DNA of 64,000 nt from Tardibacter sp963781025 (GTDB lineage: Bacteria; Pseudomonadota; Alphaproteobacteria; Sphingomonadales; Sphingomonadaceae): NCBI GenBank assembly GCA_963781025.1, contig CAWADU010000003.1:1798001-1862000 (forward strand), read 5' to 3'. Below, piece by piece: positions 54,345 to 63,588 of this stretch (within the stretch, counting starts at the first letter, position 1; every line of letters starts with the position of its first letter). The position numbers and the translations under genes were made by a program. The notes under the pieces were generated by a model. It saw only the letters and a program-made list of their open reading frames with translations, searched no databases and had not been told where the DNA came from.

Positions 54345-56666
54345 ATGGCCCGCAGCACCGGCACGGCGCGCGCGCCCTCCTTGCGGCAAAGGGCAAGAGC
54401 CTTCGTCATGATGAGCGGCGTCATGGCGGTGGCGGCCATGCTGTGCCTTGTCGCCCTGGCGCTTGCGCTTGCGCTGTTGAGCTATCACGCGGCGGACCCG
54501 TCGTTCGACACCGTCACCGGGGCTCCCGCCGCCAACTGGATGGGCGGCGCCGGCGCATGGACCGCGGACCTGCTGTTCCAGCTATGGGGGCTTGGCGCCG
54601 TGTTGCTCGTGCCTTTCATCGCATCGATGGGCATGCGGATGGCGCGCGGCCTGGGCGTTGACCGATGGCGGCGCTATTCGGCGGCGACGGCGGGCGCGAT
54701 CTTCTGCGCGGCGCTGGCTCTGGGTATTGCCTGGCCCAGGCCGATTTCCTTCCTGCCGTCCCAGCCGGGCGGCGTCGTCGGTCTTGTCGGCAACTGGATT
54801 TCAGCCGCCCTGTTGTCGCCGCTTGGGCCGGCGGTGCTGCCCGTCGCAGCCAATGTGGTCGCCGCATTGTTCGCCATGACGGCAATCGCGCTGTGGCTCT
54901 GGGGCCTTGGCGTCGACATGGAGGACTGGAACAGGCTTCTTGGCCGGCTCTATGCCCGCGATAGCGGCAGCGCGCGGCCTAACGATTTCGACGACGACGA
55001 ACCGGCCGCTGTCCGGCGGGTCGATCCGCCGCGCCCCCAGTCCGCCGCCACCGCCGCCGCGCCCACCAAGAAAATCGTCGAGCGCCCGAGCGCTCCAGCG
55101 CCAAGCCGCCGTGCACAGCGCGAACGCCAGACGTCGCTCGATCTCGGCGACGCCTATGAACTGCCGACGCTCGGTCTGCTCGCGCCCATTCCTAGGGCGG
55201 GCGCGGTAAGGATCGACGCCGCCGGGCTGGAGCAGAACGCCCGGCTGCTCGAATCGGTGTTGGAGGATTTCGGCGTGAAGGGCGAGATTGTCGAGGTCCG
55301 CCCCGGTCCTGTCGTCACCATGTACGAGCTGGAGCCGGCCGCGGGCATCAAGGCCAGCCGCGTCATCGGCCTGGCCGACGATATCGCCCGATCGATGAGC
55401 GCGATCTCCGCGCGCGTGGCCGTCGTGCCGGGGCGCAATGTCATCGGCATCGAATTGCCCAACCAGCGTCGCGAGTCCGTCTCCCTTGCCGAACTGATCG
55501 CATCGGATGCCTTTGAGGAAACAGGCGGCGCGCTGCCGCTCGTGCTTGGCAAGAACATCGCGGGCGATCCCGTGGTCGCCGATCTTGCCCCCATGCCGCA
55601 TCTGCTGATCGCGGGCACCACCGGCTCGGGCAAGTCGGTGGGCTTGAACGCGATGATCCTGTCGCTGCTCTACCGGCTCAATCCCGACCAATGCCGGATG
55701 ATCATGATCGATCCCAAGATGCTGGAGCTGTCGATGTACGACGGCATCCCTCACCTGCTGTCGCCGGTGGTCACGGAGCCGCCCAAGGCGATCCGCGCCT
55801 TGAAATGGGCGGTCGAGCAGATGGAAGACCGCTACCGCATGATGGCATCGGTCGGCGTGCGCGCGCTGTCATCCTTCAACCAGAAGGTGCGCGAAGCCAA
55901 GCTGAAGGGTCAACCTCTTGGTCGCCGCGTCCAGACCGGATGGGATTCGGAAAGCGGCCAGCCGGTCTATGAGGAAGAAACGCTCGATTACGAGCCGCTG
56001 CCGCTGGTCGTCGTCGTCGTCGACGAGCTTGCCGACCTGATGATGACGGCGGGCAAGGAGGTCGAATTCCTGATCCAGCGGCTCGCCCAAAAGGCACGCG
56101 CGGCGGGCATCCACCTCATCATGGCGACGCAGCGCCCGTCAGTCGACGTCATCACCGGCGTCATCAAGGCGAACCTGCCGACCCGCATCAGCTTCCAGGT
56201 GACATCGAAGATCGACAGCCGCACGATCCTGGGAGAACAGGGCGCCGAGCAGCTGTTAGGCAAGGGCGACATGCTCTACATGCCCGGCGGCAAGCAGATC
56301 GTCCGCGTCCACGGCCCGTTTGTGTCGGACGACGAAGTCCAGGCGATCACCGACCATTGGCGCACGCAAGGCGCGCCCGAATATATTTCCGCCGTCACCG
56401 AGGAACCCGAGGACGCGGGCCAGTTCGGCTTCGACCTCGGCATGCCGGGCGAAGAGGATGGCGAGGCCGCGCTCTACCGCCGCGCGGTGCAGATCGTCGC
56501 CGAAAGCCAGAAGGCATCAACGAGCTACCTTCAGCGCCAGCTCCGCGTCGGCTACAATAACGCCGCGCGCCTGATCGAGCGGATGGAGAAGGACGGCCTT
56601 GTGGGCCAGGCCGATCATGTCGGCCGCCGCGAGGTGTTGATCGATACCGATGGCCATCCGTTATAG
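54345..56666 (+). CDS. ftsK: DNA translocase FtsK
   Basis: Start taken at ATG 54345 (AGGGGAA upstream); a GTG three bases earlier is less likely. The protein has 773 residues, with four or so N-terminal membrane helices, a proline/alanine-rich linker, then the RecA-type motor: GTTGSGKSVGLNAMI (Walker A near residue 425), DPKMLELSMYDGIPHLL, VVVVDELADLMMTAGKEVE (Walker B) and the C-terminal gamma domain (SYLQRQLRVGYNNAARLIERM) that reads KOPS. It anchors at the septum and pumps chromosome dimers to the dif site during division. Confidence 0.96.
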   Translation: MARSTGTARAPSLRQRARAFVMMSGVMAVAAMLCLVALALALALLSYHAADPSFDTVTGAPAANWMGGAGAWTADLLFQLWGLGAVLLVPFIASMGMRMARGLGVDRWRRYSAATAGAIFCAALALGIAWPRPISFLPSQPGGVVGLVGNWISAALLSPLGPAVLPVAANVVAALFAMTAIALWLWGLGVDMEDWNRLLGRLYARDSGSARPNDFDDDEPAAVRRVDPPRPQSAATAAAPTKKIVERPSAPAPSRRAQRERQTSLDLGDAYELPTLGLLAPIPRAGAVRIDAAGLEQNARLLESVLEDFGVKGEIVEVRPGPVVTMYELEPAAGIKASRVIGLADDIARSMSAISARVAVVPGRNVIGIELPNQRRESVSLAELIASDAFEETGGALPLVLGKNIAGDPVVADLAPMPHLLIAGTTGSGKSVGLNAMILSLLYRLNPDQCRMIMIDPKMLELSMYDGIPHLLSPVVTEPPKAIRALKWAVEQMEDRYRMMASVGVRALSSFNQKVREAKLKGQPLGRRVQTGWDSESGQPVYEEETLDYEPLPLVVVVVDELADLMMTAGKEVEFLIQRLAQKARAAGIHLIMATQRPSVDVITGVIKANLPTRISFQVTSKIDSRTILGEQGAEQLLGKGDMLYMPGGKQIVRVHGPFVSDDEVQAITDHWRTQGAPEYISAVTEEPEDAGQFGFDLGMPGEEDGEAALYRRAVQIVAESQKASTSYLQRQLRVGYNNAARLIERMEKDGLVGQADHVGRREVLIDTDGHPL

Positions 56667-56692
56667 GCGAGTAGCGACATCCTCACGGTCCG

Positions 56693-56731
56693 TCTCCTGC
56701 CCTTCCCACCAACGCACCTAAAGGCAGGAGA
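56693..56731. terminator. Inverted repeat between convergent ftsK and GNAT genes
   Basis: TCTCCTGCC (56693-56701) pairs with GGCAGGAGA (56723-56731) around a 21-base loop. It is in the 79-base gap between two convergent genes. There is no clear T run and the loop is large, so a termination role is only possible. Confidence 0.35.
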
Positions 56732-56745
56732 GGAACCGACAGCCG

Positions 56746-57231
56746 CTAGGGGTTGTGCAGATCGAGCGACATGAAGACGCTGTTCGGGTCAGGCGCATAA
56801 CCGGCGAACGGCGCGCATTCCAGGAAGCCATGACTCCTGTAAAGCGCTTGTGCGGGCCGGAAATACGCCCATGAGCCAGTTTCGAGGCTAAGGCGCGAAA
56901 AGCCGTTCGCCCGCGCGGTTGCGATGATGTGGCGAAGCATCGCGCTGCCTGCCCCCCTTCCACGCATGGACTGGACGGTATGCATCGACTTCACTTCACC
57001 ATGATCGGGCGAGAGCCGCTTCAGCGCTCCAATGCCAAGAAGCGCTTCGTCGTCCCAGATCGTCCAGAAGCTGACGTCGGGTGATTGCAGGGCGGTAAGG
57101 TCCAGAGCGTGCGCACTGCCCCGCGCCGTCTCCGCCCGGGCGCGGGCCACATGGATGCCCAAAAGATCGATGACGCGCTGATCGCTGAAGTCGCCGCTTT
57201 CGATCCGGATCAAATCCGTTCCTTCGACCAC
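56746..57231 (-). CDS. GNAT-family N-acetyltransferase
   Basis: A 161-residue protein with a GNAT fold: VSFWTIWDDEALLGIGALKR as strands 3 and 4, and the acetyl-CoA loop MRGRGAGSAMLRHIIATARANG (RxxGxG/A). SRLSLETGSWAYFRPAQALY follows, typical of the C-terminal arm and of the YedL/Rim-like branch with a LETG motif. Substrate is not known. Its start is 16 bases before the stop of the next upstream gene on the same strand. Confidence 0.85.
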   Translation of the reverse strand: MVEGTDLIRIESGDFSDQRVIDLLGIHVARARAETARGSAHALDLTALQSPDVSFWTIWDDEALLGIGALKRLSPDHGEVKSMHTVQSMRGRGAGSAMLRHIIATARANGFSRLSLETGSWAYFRPAQALYRSHGFLECAPFAGYAPDPNSVFMSLDLHNP

Positions 57232-57246
57232 GAAGAATCACACGCG

Positions 57247-58224
57247 TCAGCGGCGCGTTCTGCCGTTGTTGATGGTGACTGATTCATCGCCTGAGCCCTG
57301 TTCGGTCAAGGCTTCCGTACCCGACAGGCCGTAATCGTTCGGCTCGTTCAGATTGGCGGCGACCGTCGTCCGCTGGCCATGGGAGCGCCGGTCCAGCACG
57401 TCGAAACCCGCGTCCAGCAGCGCCGACACATTTTCATCGCGCGCCATGGTCGAAGGCCCGCCAAGCACCACGGCGATCAATCGCCTGCTGCCGCGCGTGG
57501 CGGATGCGGCCAGCGTGAAGCCTGCGGCCGCCGTGTAACCTGTCTTGATCCCGTCGACGCCGGGTATTTTGCCCAGCAGCTTGTTGTGGTTCATCATCGT
57601 CTGCGATCCATATGTATAGATCTGCTGACCGAAGCATTTATAATATTGGGGAAAATGATCCAGCATCGCCATGGATAGAATGGCGATGTCACGCGCCGTC
57701 GAAATATGGGCGGGATTGGGTAGCCCCGACGCGTTGACGAAATAAGTGTTCGTCATCCCGAGCCTGCGCGCCTTGCCCGTCATCATCGCGGCAAAGGCCG
57801 TCTCGCTGCCCGCGATCTTTTCGGCAAGCGCCACCGCCACGTCATTCGCCGATTTGACCGCGATGATGTGAATGGCCTGCTCGACCGTTATGCTCCTGCC
57901 GACGGCAAGTCCCAGCCGCGACGGTGCCTGGGCTGCTGCGTGGCGGGACATCACCACCGGATCGGTCAGCTTCAGCTTGCCCGCCTCGATCGCCTCGAAC
58001 GCCAGATAAAGCGTCATTACCTTGGTGATCGATGCCGGATAACGGGGAAGGTCGGCGCGTCGCGAATAAAGCACTTCATGCGTCGCCGGATTGATCAATA
58101 TTGCAGCGTATTTGGGCTCTTCATAAAGGCTCAGCGCCTTGGCTGGTACCGCAACCAGCGGCATCGCCAGCGCGATTGCGCCGGTCAGCGCAGCTTTCAA
58201 CAACCCGTCCGCCCATGATTTCAT
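57247..58224 (-). CDS. D-alanyl-D-alanine carboxypeptidase (PBP5/6-like)
   Basis: A 325-residue S11 serine peptidase with a signal peptide ending near VPAKA. The active-site triad of motifs is complete: SITK (Ser65 nucleophile, Lys68), SAND (about residue 125) and KTG (about residue 230, GIKTGYTAAAG). It removes the terminal D-Ala from peptidoglycan pentapeptides in the periplasm. The usual C-terminal amphipathic membrane anchor is not obvious; the end is short and polar. It is likely cotranscribed with the GNAT gene. Confidence 0.92.
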   Translation of the reverse strand: MKSWADGLLKAALTGAIALAMPLVAVPAKALSLYEEPKYAAILINPATHEVLYSRRADLPRYPASITKVMTLYLAFEAIEAGKLKLTDPVVMSRHAAAQAPSRLGLAVGRSITVEQAIHIIAVKSANDVAVALAEKIAGSETAFAAMMTGKARRLGMTNTYFVNASGLPNPAHISTARDIAILSMAMLDHFPQYYKCFGQQIYTYGSQTMMNHNKLLGKIPGVDGIKTGYTAAAGFTLAASATRGSRRLIAVVLGGPSTMARDENVSALLDAGFDVLDRRSHGQRTTVAANLNEPNDYGLSGTEALTEQGSGDESVTINNGRTRR

Positions 58225-58455
58225 GCTACGCCACCCCGACCCAATCCGGCAAAGTCTAGCATGAGATCATGCGAAGGTGGATAAACATTCGTAAAGCCAA
58301 CCATTCCGTTTGGCGAATAATCGCCACAAATGGGCGACTTTCAGGCATCTGCACATAAGCGCGGCGCAGATGATATGCATATGCTCTATATGCCCTTCAC
58401 GCGCGGCCAGAGAAAAAGACCGTTGCCCCGTTGTTCGGCATCCCTCTAGGCTGCG

Positions 58456-59490
58456 ATGAACGATCGGGCTGGTCCCAGGGTGGAAGCGATGGTTGGAATG
58501 CCGGCGATGCGGATCCTTGTATTGGCAGTGCTGTGTATTGCCGCCTCCCTGACACCGGGTGCCGCCTTCGCCGGTGCGCAAGGGTCAGCGGCGGCGGCGT
58601 CCATCACCCTGCCCGCCGGCTCTGCCAAAACCCCTGCCGGCATTACCGGAACCCCCGCCGGTCCGGTCGACACCGATGTCATTCCCGTGCTGTCCGATAT
58701 GGCCGCCCGCATGACCGTGGCCGTTCACGTCAACGGCGCAGGGCCGTTTCCCTTCATCGTCGATACCGGCGCCGACCGCACCGTGATTTCTCGCGAGCTG
58801 GCCGAGCGGCTGAATCTGCCCAAAGGCCCTGGCGCGGTCCTTCACGATACGATTGGCATCAACCGCGTCGACACCGCGCTCATCGACAGCCTTGTGTTCG
58901 GTCGGCGCGAAGTCAACGGGATCAAGGCGGCCCTGCTTACAGAAGCGAACCTTGGCGCGTCAGGCATATTGGGAATCGACAGCCTTCACGACCAGCGCGT
59001 GCTGATCGACTTCGCGCGCGAACTGATCACGATCGAGCCGTCGGAAACCGAGCCCGACCGCGAGCCGGATGAGATCGTCGTGCGCGCCAAGCGCCGCTTC
59101 GGGCAGTTGATTCTGGTTGATGCTTCTGCCGGGAGCGTCAAGGTCAACGTCATCCTGGACTCCGGCGCGCAGACGTCGATCGGCAACAACGCCCTCCGGC
59201 GCCTGCTGGGCCGGAGCGGTTATCTGCCAAAACCCGTTCAGACGTCGATCCTCAGCGTCACGGGCCGCACGCTCCCGGCCGAGTTCATTCCCATCGCCGA
59301 AGTGACGCTGGGCGGCGTCAGCATCCGCAATATTCCGATCGCCTTTGCCAATCTCCACACCTTCGCGCAATTCGGCCTCGCCCGTAAACCCGCCATGCTG
59401 CTTGGAATGGACGTGCTCCGGCAGTTCGACTTCGTCTCGGTAGACTTCGAACACAAAAAAGTGCGCCTGTTGCTGCCGCGTCGGCATTGA
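58456..59490 (+). CDS. Pepsin/retropepsin-like aspartyl protease
   Basis: A 344-residue exported protein; the first start gives a 17-residue preface to a signal peptide (ILVLAVLCIAASLTPGAAFA), and ATG 58489 (GGAAG upstream) or ATG 58507 may be the real start. Two aspartate motifs stand about 132 residues apart: IVDTGADRTVIS (Asp103) and ILDSGAQTSIGNNAL (Asp235), so a bilobal enzyme with one Asp in each half. Each is followed by a hydrophobic-Gly strand typical of the fold (LLGMDVLRQFDFVSVDF near the end). Many sphingomonads carry one; the substrate is unknown. lolA follows after 59 bases. Confidence 0.8.
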   Translation: MNDRAGPRVEAMVGMPAMRILVLAVLCIAASLTPGAAFAGAQGSAAAASITLPAGSAKTPAGITGTPAGPVDTDVIPVLSDMAARMTVAVHVNGAGPFPFIVDTGADRTVISRELAERLNLPKGPGAVLHDTIGINRVDTALIDSLVFGRREVNGIKAALLTEANLGASGILGIDSLHDQRVLIDFARELITIEPSETEPDREPDEIVVRAKRRFGQLILVDASAGSVKVNVILDSGAQTSIGNNALRRLLGRSGYLPKPVQTSILSVTGRTLPAEFIPIAEVTLGGVSIRNIPIAFANLHTFAQFGLARKPAMLLGMDVLRQFDFVSVDFEHKKVRLLLPRRH

Positions 59491-59549
59491 CCGCGCGGCG
59501 ATAGATGTTCACTCACGGTTCAATGCGCTGCTCATATAGCTGGACCATC

Positions 59550-60197
59550 ATGAAACGGATCGAAACCCTTGGGTTGACGGCGGCGCTGGTTTTGGCCGTT
59601 TCTGCCGTGCCGGGTGTCGCCTCTGCCCAGCCCGCTGCCGGTACCAGCGGCCAATCGCTTGCTGCGGTATCGGCGCATCTCAAGGCGATGAAGACGATGA
59701 CCGCCGACTTTGCGCAGACCGGGCAAAACGGCAGAACCCTCACCGGCAAGCTCACCCTCCAACGACCCGGGAAGATTCGCTTCCAGTACCAGCCGGGTGT
59801 GCCGCTGCTTGTGGTATCGGACGGTCGTGCGCTGTCGATGATCGACTATCAGGTCGCGCAGGTTTCACGCTGGCCGATCAGGAGCACGCCGCTTGGCGTC
59901 CTGCTCGATCCCGACCGCGATCCATCGCGCTTCGCCCGGATCATTCCCGTCGCCGATCCCGGCCGCCTCATCGTCGAGGCCAAGGACCCCAAGCATCCGG
60001 AATATGGCGAGACCACGCTCGCGTTCCGCAAAGACGCCGCGGGTCCGGCGGGTCTGGTCCTGCAGGGCTGGACCGTGCTCGACGCGCAGAACAATCGCAC
60101 GACCGTGCAACTCACCAACCAGCGGTTCAATGTGCCCGTTTCGGAAAACGCCTTTCGTTTCCGGGATCCGCGTCCGTCGCGTCCGGCAGGGCGCTGA
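59550..60197 (+). CDS. lolA: Periplasmic lipoprotein carrier LolA
   Basis: Start placed at ATG 59550 (MKRIETLGLTAALVLAVSAV), which gives a normal signal peptide; an upstream in-frame ATG at 59505 would add a non-hydrophobic tail. The 215-residue product has AHLKAMKTMTADFAQT, then LTLQRPGKIRFQYQPGVPLL and SDGRALSMIDYQ, the beta-barrel half of LolA. LolA takes lipoproteins from LolCDE and passes them to LolB. A strong hairpin terminator lies 164 bases downstream. Confidence 0.9.
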   Translation: MKRIETLGLTAALVLAVSAVPGVASAQPAAGTSGQSLAAVSAHLKAMKTMTADFAQTGQNGRTLTGKLTLQRPGKIRFQYQPGVPLLVVSDGRALSMIDYQVAQVSRWPIRSTPLGVLLDPDRDPSRFARIIPVADPGRLIVEAKDPKHPEYGETTLAFRKDAAGPAGLVLQGWTVLDAQNNRTTVQLTNQRFNVPVSENAFRFRDPRPSRPAGR

Positions 60198-60360
60198 CAG
60201 CCCCTTGGCCTGACGTCCGCAATTTCAGTTCTTCGTTCATCCTGCGGTCAGACTGGCGATCCTATAAAGGCATCAGTGGTTGTCGAAACAAGTGGCCGGG
60301 ATTTCCCCCCTGTTACCCGGCATGTTTCGGCAACCGCTTGCGTGACGAACGCATCAACGA

Positions 60361-60396
60361 CCCCCGCTCCATGCCCCCGGAGCGGGGGCTTTGATA
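60361..60396 (+). terminator. Rho-independent terminator downstream of lolA
   Basis: A perfect 10-base stem CCCCCGCTCC/GGAGCGGGGG with an 8-base loop, followed by CTTTGATATT. The rest of the 309-base gap between lolA and xthA holds no gene I recognise. Confidence 0.75.
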
Positions 60397-60506
60397 TTCA
60401 TCGATCCCGCGCCGTGGAACTCCTTGGGCAAAGGCGTCGCATGAAGTGCCGCCCGCCAGCGCCAGCGGATATTTGACCCGCGCGGATAAGACGCTACATC
60501 CACCCC

Positions 60507-61313
60507 ATGTCTACAACCGTACCCCAAAATTTGAAGATCGCATCCTGGAACATCAATTCGGTCCGTTTCCGGCTTGAACTTGTCGAACGCTTCCTGCGTG
60601 AAGAAGCGCCGGACATAGTGTGCCTTCAAGAAACCAAGGTCGTGAACAACGACTTCCCCGCCGGCATGTTCCGCCAGCTCGGCTATAATTTCCACGTCAT
60701 CCACGGCCAGCCGATGCACCACGGCGTCGCCATCATCAGCAAGATTCCGATTCGCGAGGATCAGGCCCATGATTGGCAGGACAATGGTGAGGCGCGGCAT
60801 GTGGGCGTCCTGTTGAACTGCGGCGTCCGCCTCGAAAATGTATACATCCCGGCGGGTGGCGACGTGCCGGATACGACACTCAATCCCAAATTCGGACAGA
60901 AGCTCAATTTCCTCGACCGCATGACCCGCTGGTCGGAAAAGTTGAAACAGCCCACCATCCTGCTCGGCGATTTCAACATCGCCCCGCTTGAATGCGATGT
61001 GTGGAACCACAAGGCGCTGCTCGACGTGGTCAGCCACACGCCTGTCGAAGTCGAAGCGCTGACCAAATTACAGCAGAGCCACGGCTGGGTCGATCTTGGC
61101 CGCCGCTTCTTCCCCGCGCCCGACAAGCTCTTCACCTGGTGGAGTTACCGCGCGCGCGACTGGCAGGAATCGAACCGCGGACGGCAACTCGATCATGTCT
61201 GGGCAAGCCCGGAAATCATGTCGGCGGCGAAGACGCATCGCGTCCATCGCGCTTCGCGAAGCTGGCAGAAGCCGTCCGATCACATCCCGCTGATCACGGA
61301 ATTCGCCTTCTGA
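60507..61313 (+). CDS. xthA: Exodeoxyribonuclease III
   Basis: A 268-residue AP endonuclease/exonuclease. Catalytic landmarks: IASWNINSVRFRL at the N-terminus, IVCLQETKVVNNDFP (metal-binding Glu), LLGDFNIAPLECDVWN (Asp and Asn) and the final SDHIPLITEF (Asp-His). It cleaves abasic sites and trims 3' ends in base excision repair. The TGA stop overlaps the ATG of the next gene by one base (TGATG). Confidence 0.94.
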   Translation: MSTTVPQNLKIASWNINSVRFRLELVERFLREEAPDIVCLQETKVVNNDFPAGMFRQLGYNFHVIHGQPMHHGVAIISKIPIREDQAHDWQDNGEARHVGVLLNCGVRLENVYIPAGGDVPDTTLNPKFGQKLNFLDRMTRWSEKLKQPTILLGDFNIAPLECDVWNHKALLDVVSHTPVEVEALTKLQQSHGWVDLGRRFFPAPDKLFTWWSYRARDWQESNRGRQLDHVWASPEIMSAAKTHRVHRASRSWQKPSDHIPLITEFAF

Positions 61314-62395
61314 TGACAAAGGCGTCCGCCAGCGGCCTCAGCGTCAGCCGGGCGATCGACACGCTCCGGCGCGGCCAGCCGGTGGTGATTGCCGCGAGCG
61401 GCGCCGCGTTGACGGCATTGCCGGTCGAGCTTGCCGAGGACGCCTCGCTTGCCGAACTGGACGCGCCCGCGCCCGCCGATGTGTTGATCACCGCCGCCCG
61501 CGCCACCGCGCTGAAGCTGGTGAACCAGCTTCCCGCCGCGGCCGGTCCGGTGCGCATCGCCCGCGCGCCCTGGCTTGATCTGCCCACCGCGGTCGCCCTT
61601 GCCGACCCGGTGTTCGATCTCAGCCATCCCTTCAAGGGGCCGTTCGCGACAACGGCAATCGCCAACCCCGCGCTGACCGATGGCGCGATCCAGCTCGCAA
61701 AGCTGTCGGGCCTGCTGCCCGCGCTGTTCGTCCGCACGGCGGTGGCATCGGACAAGAAGCTGCCGCAGGTTTCCCCGTCGGACATCACAGCTTATGTGTC
61801 GCCCGAACGGTTGCGCATCGTCTCGCGTGCTCATCTGCCGATCGCGCAGTCGGACAAGAGCGTGCTGGTCGCCTTTCGCGGCGTGCCCGAGCAGGGGGAA
61901 CATCTGGCGCTGCTGGTCGGCGGTGCGCCGTCGCACGACGCGCCGCCGCTCATCCGGCTGCATTCCGAGTGCCTGACCGGCGACGTGCTTGGCTCGCTGA
62001 AATGCGATTGCGGACCACAGCTCCACGCCGCGCTTGACGCCATGGCCGCAGCGGGAGGTGGCGTTCTGCTCTATTTGCGCCAGGAAGGACGCGGGATCGG
62101 CCTGTTGAACAAGCTGCGCGCCTATGCATTGCAGGACCAGGGCTTCGATACCGTCGACGCCAATCTGCGGCTGGGCTTCAGTGTGGATGAACGCGATTTC
62201 CGTATTGCCGCGCGCATGTTGTCGCTCCTGAACGTGGAACGTGTGCGGCTGCTGTCCAACAATCCCGAAAAGGTTGCCGGGCTGAAGGCGGCCGGGATCG
62301 AGGTGACGGAACGGGTGCCGCTGAAGCTGCCATCAAACCCCCACAACGCCCATTACCTCGCCACCAAGCGCGACCGCACCGGACACATATTGTGA
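61313..62395 (+). CDS. ribA: GTP cyclohydrolase II with degenerate DHBP-synthase-like N-domain
   Basis: A 360-residue protein starting in a 1-base overlap with xthA. The C-terminal two hundred residues are GTP cyclohydrolase II: HSECLTGDVLGSLKCDCG gives the three zinc cysteines, LLYLRQEGRGIGLLNKLRAY the catalytic loop, VERVRLLSNNPEKVAGLKAAG the base-binding end. The N-terminal 160 residues begin like DHBP synthase (VSRAIDTLRRGQPVVIAAS) but lack the acidic DRENEGD-type catalytic loop. Thus only the GTP cyclohydrolase reaction of riboflavin synthesis is expected. This long form is common in sphingomonads. Confidence 0.9.
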   Translation: MTKASASGLSVSRAIDTLRRGQPVVIAASGAALTALPVELAEDASLAELDAPAPADVLITAARATALKLVNQLPAAAGPVRIARAPWLDLPTAVALADPVFDLSHPFKGPFATTAIANPALTDGAIQLAKLSGLLPALFVRTAVASDKKLPQVSPSDITAYVSPERLRIVSRAHLPIAQSDKSVLVAFRGVPEQGEHLALLVGGAPSHDAPPLIRLHSECLTGDVLGSLKCDCGPQLHAALDAMAAAGGGVLLYLRQEGRGIGLLNKLRAYALQDQGFDTVDANLRLGFSVDERDFRIAARMLSLLNVERVRLLSNNPEKVAGLKAAGIEVTERVPLKLPSNPHNAHYLATKRDRTGHIL

Positions 62396-62898
62396 CGGTG
62401 CTGCGGGTCGATGCGGATGACGGCCTGCTCCACGCATTCGGGGAGACCATGCCCTGTTCGATCGGCAAGGGCGGCGTGATCGCCGCGCGTGAAAAGCGCG
62501 AGTCCGACGGCGCGACGCCCATCGGGACATGGCCACTCAGAACGGCCCTGCTTCGGCGGGACCGCGTTCGGCTTCCCGTCGGGCTGAGGCTGGCCTGGCG
62601 CTGGCTGCGCGAAAACGACGGCTGGTCGGACGACATCGGCGACCCCGCCTATAATCGCCCGGTCGTTCACCCCCACCGCTGGTCAGCGGAACGGCTTTGG
62701 CGCGAGGACGGGTTATATGATGTGATCGTCACACTGGGCCATAACGATGCACCGCCCGTGGCGGGGCTTGGCAGCGCGATCTTCCTCCATTGCCGAAAGC
62801 CGGACAGGCCGACGCTTGGTTGCGTGGCGGTGGACAGGAACAGGCTGCTTGCGCTGCTACCCCGGCTGATGCCCGGAGACGCGTTGGAGATCACCTGA
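62392..62898 (+). CDS. L,D-transpeptidase-family (YkuD) protein
   Basis: A 168-residue protein starting at GTG 62392, overlapping ribA by 4 bases. The YkuD catalytic motif is at the end, FLHCRKPDRPTLGCVAV, with His133 and Cys144. ESDGATPIGTWPL is a conserved substrate-side loop. No signal peptide is seen, so an L,D-transpeptidase role in the periplasm is uncertain; the short, cytoplasmic-looking form may do a related reaction. It is convergent with the YggS gene, overlapping it by 8 bases. Confidence 0.8.
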   Translation: MTVLRVDADDGLLHAFGETMPCSIGKGGVIAAREKRESDGATPIGTWPLRTALLRRDRVRLPVGLRLAWRWLRENDGWSDDIGDPAYNRPVVHPHRWSAERLWREDGLYDVIVTLGHNDAPPVAGLGSAIFLHCRKPDRPTLGCVAVDRNRLLALLPRLMPGDALEIT

Positions 62899-63565
62899 CG
62901 CCTCGCTCTCCGAACAGGGCGGTGCCGACGCGGACATGGGTTGCGCCGAGCCAGACGGCGGTTTCGAAATCGCCGGACATGCCCATCGACAGGCCGACGA
63001 CCCCATTGTCCTTTGCCAATTTGGCAAGCAGTGCGAAAAAGGGAGCCGGTTCGATATCGGCGGGTGGCACCGCCATCAGCCCAGCGATGGGGAGGTTCGC
63101 CGCCCGCGCTTGCTGAAGAAGGGACGGAAGGTCGGCAATCGCGCAGCCGCCTTTCTGCGGCTCATCGCCGATATTGACCTGGATAAAGCATTGGGGCCGC
63201 CGGCCGGCGCCCGTCATCGCCTTGGCAAGCGCATCGATCAGCGAGGGCCTGTCAACTGAATGGATCGCGTCGAACAGCCGCACCGCTTCCTCGGCCTTGT
63301 TCGACTGCAACTGGCCGACCAGATGCAATTCGATATCCGGATAGGCGGCCTTCAGCGCGGGCCATTTCGCCGCCGCTTCCTGCACCCGGTTTTCGCCGAA
63401 CACGCGCTGCCCGGCTGCGATCAGCGGCGTGATCGTTTCGACCTCATGCGTTTTCGATACGGCAATGAGCGTCACCCCAGCCGGATCGCGGCCCGCGACC
63501 TTGGCCGCCTGCTGAATTCGCGCCTCGACCTCTTTCAGCCGCATCGCCTGTTGTTCAATCTCCAT
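62891..63565 (-). CDS. YggS/PROSC-family pyridoxal phosphate homeostasis protein
   Basis: A 224-residue PLP-binding protein. LIAVSKTHE with Lys38 is the PLP lysine; FGENRVQEAAAKW, IELHLVGQLQSNKAEEAVR, IHSVDRPSLIDALAKAM, CFIQVNIGDEPQKGGC, GLMAVPP and LSMGMSGDFETAVWLGATHVRVGTALFG follow in the family order. YggS buffers pyridoxal phosphate and affects amino acid pools; it has no known catalytic activity. It is divergent from the thiE-like gene with 23 bases between. Confidence 0.94.
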   Translation of the reverse strand: MEIEQQAMRLKEVEARIQQAAKVAGRDPAGVTLIAVSKTHEVETITPLIAAGQRVFGENRVQEAAAKWPALKAAYPDIELHLVGQLQSNKAEEAVRLFDAIHSVDRPSLIDALAKAMTGAGRRPQCFIQVNIGDEPQKGGCAIADLPSLLQQARAANLPIAGLMAVPPADIEPAPFFALLAKLAKDNGVVGLSMGMSGDFETAVWLGATHVRVGTALFGERGVR

Positions 63566-63588
63566 GGCGCGCTGCTATAGAGAGCGCC

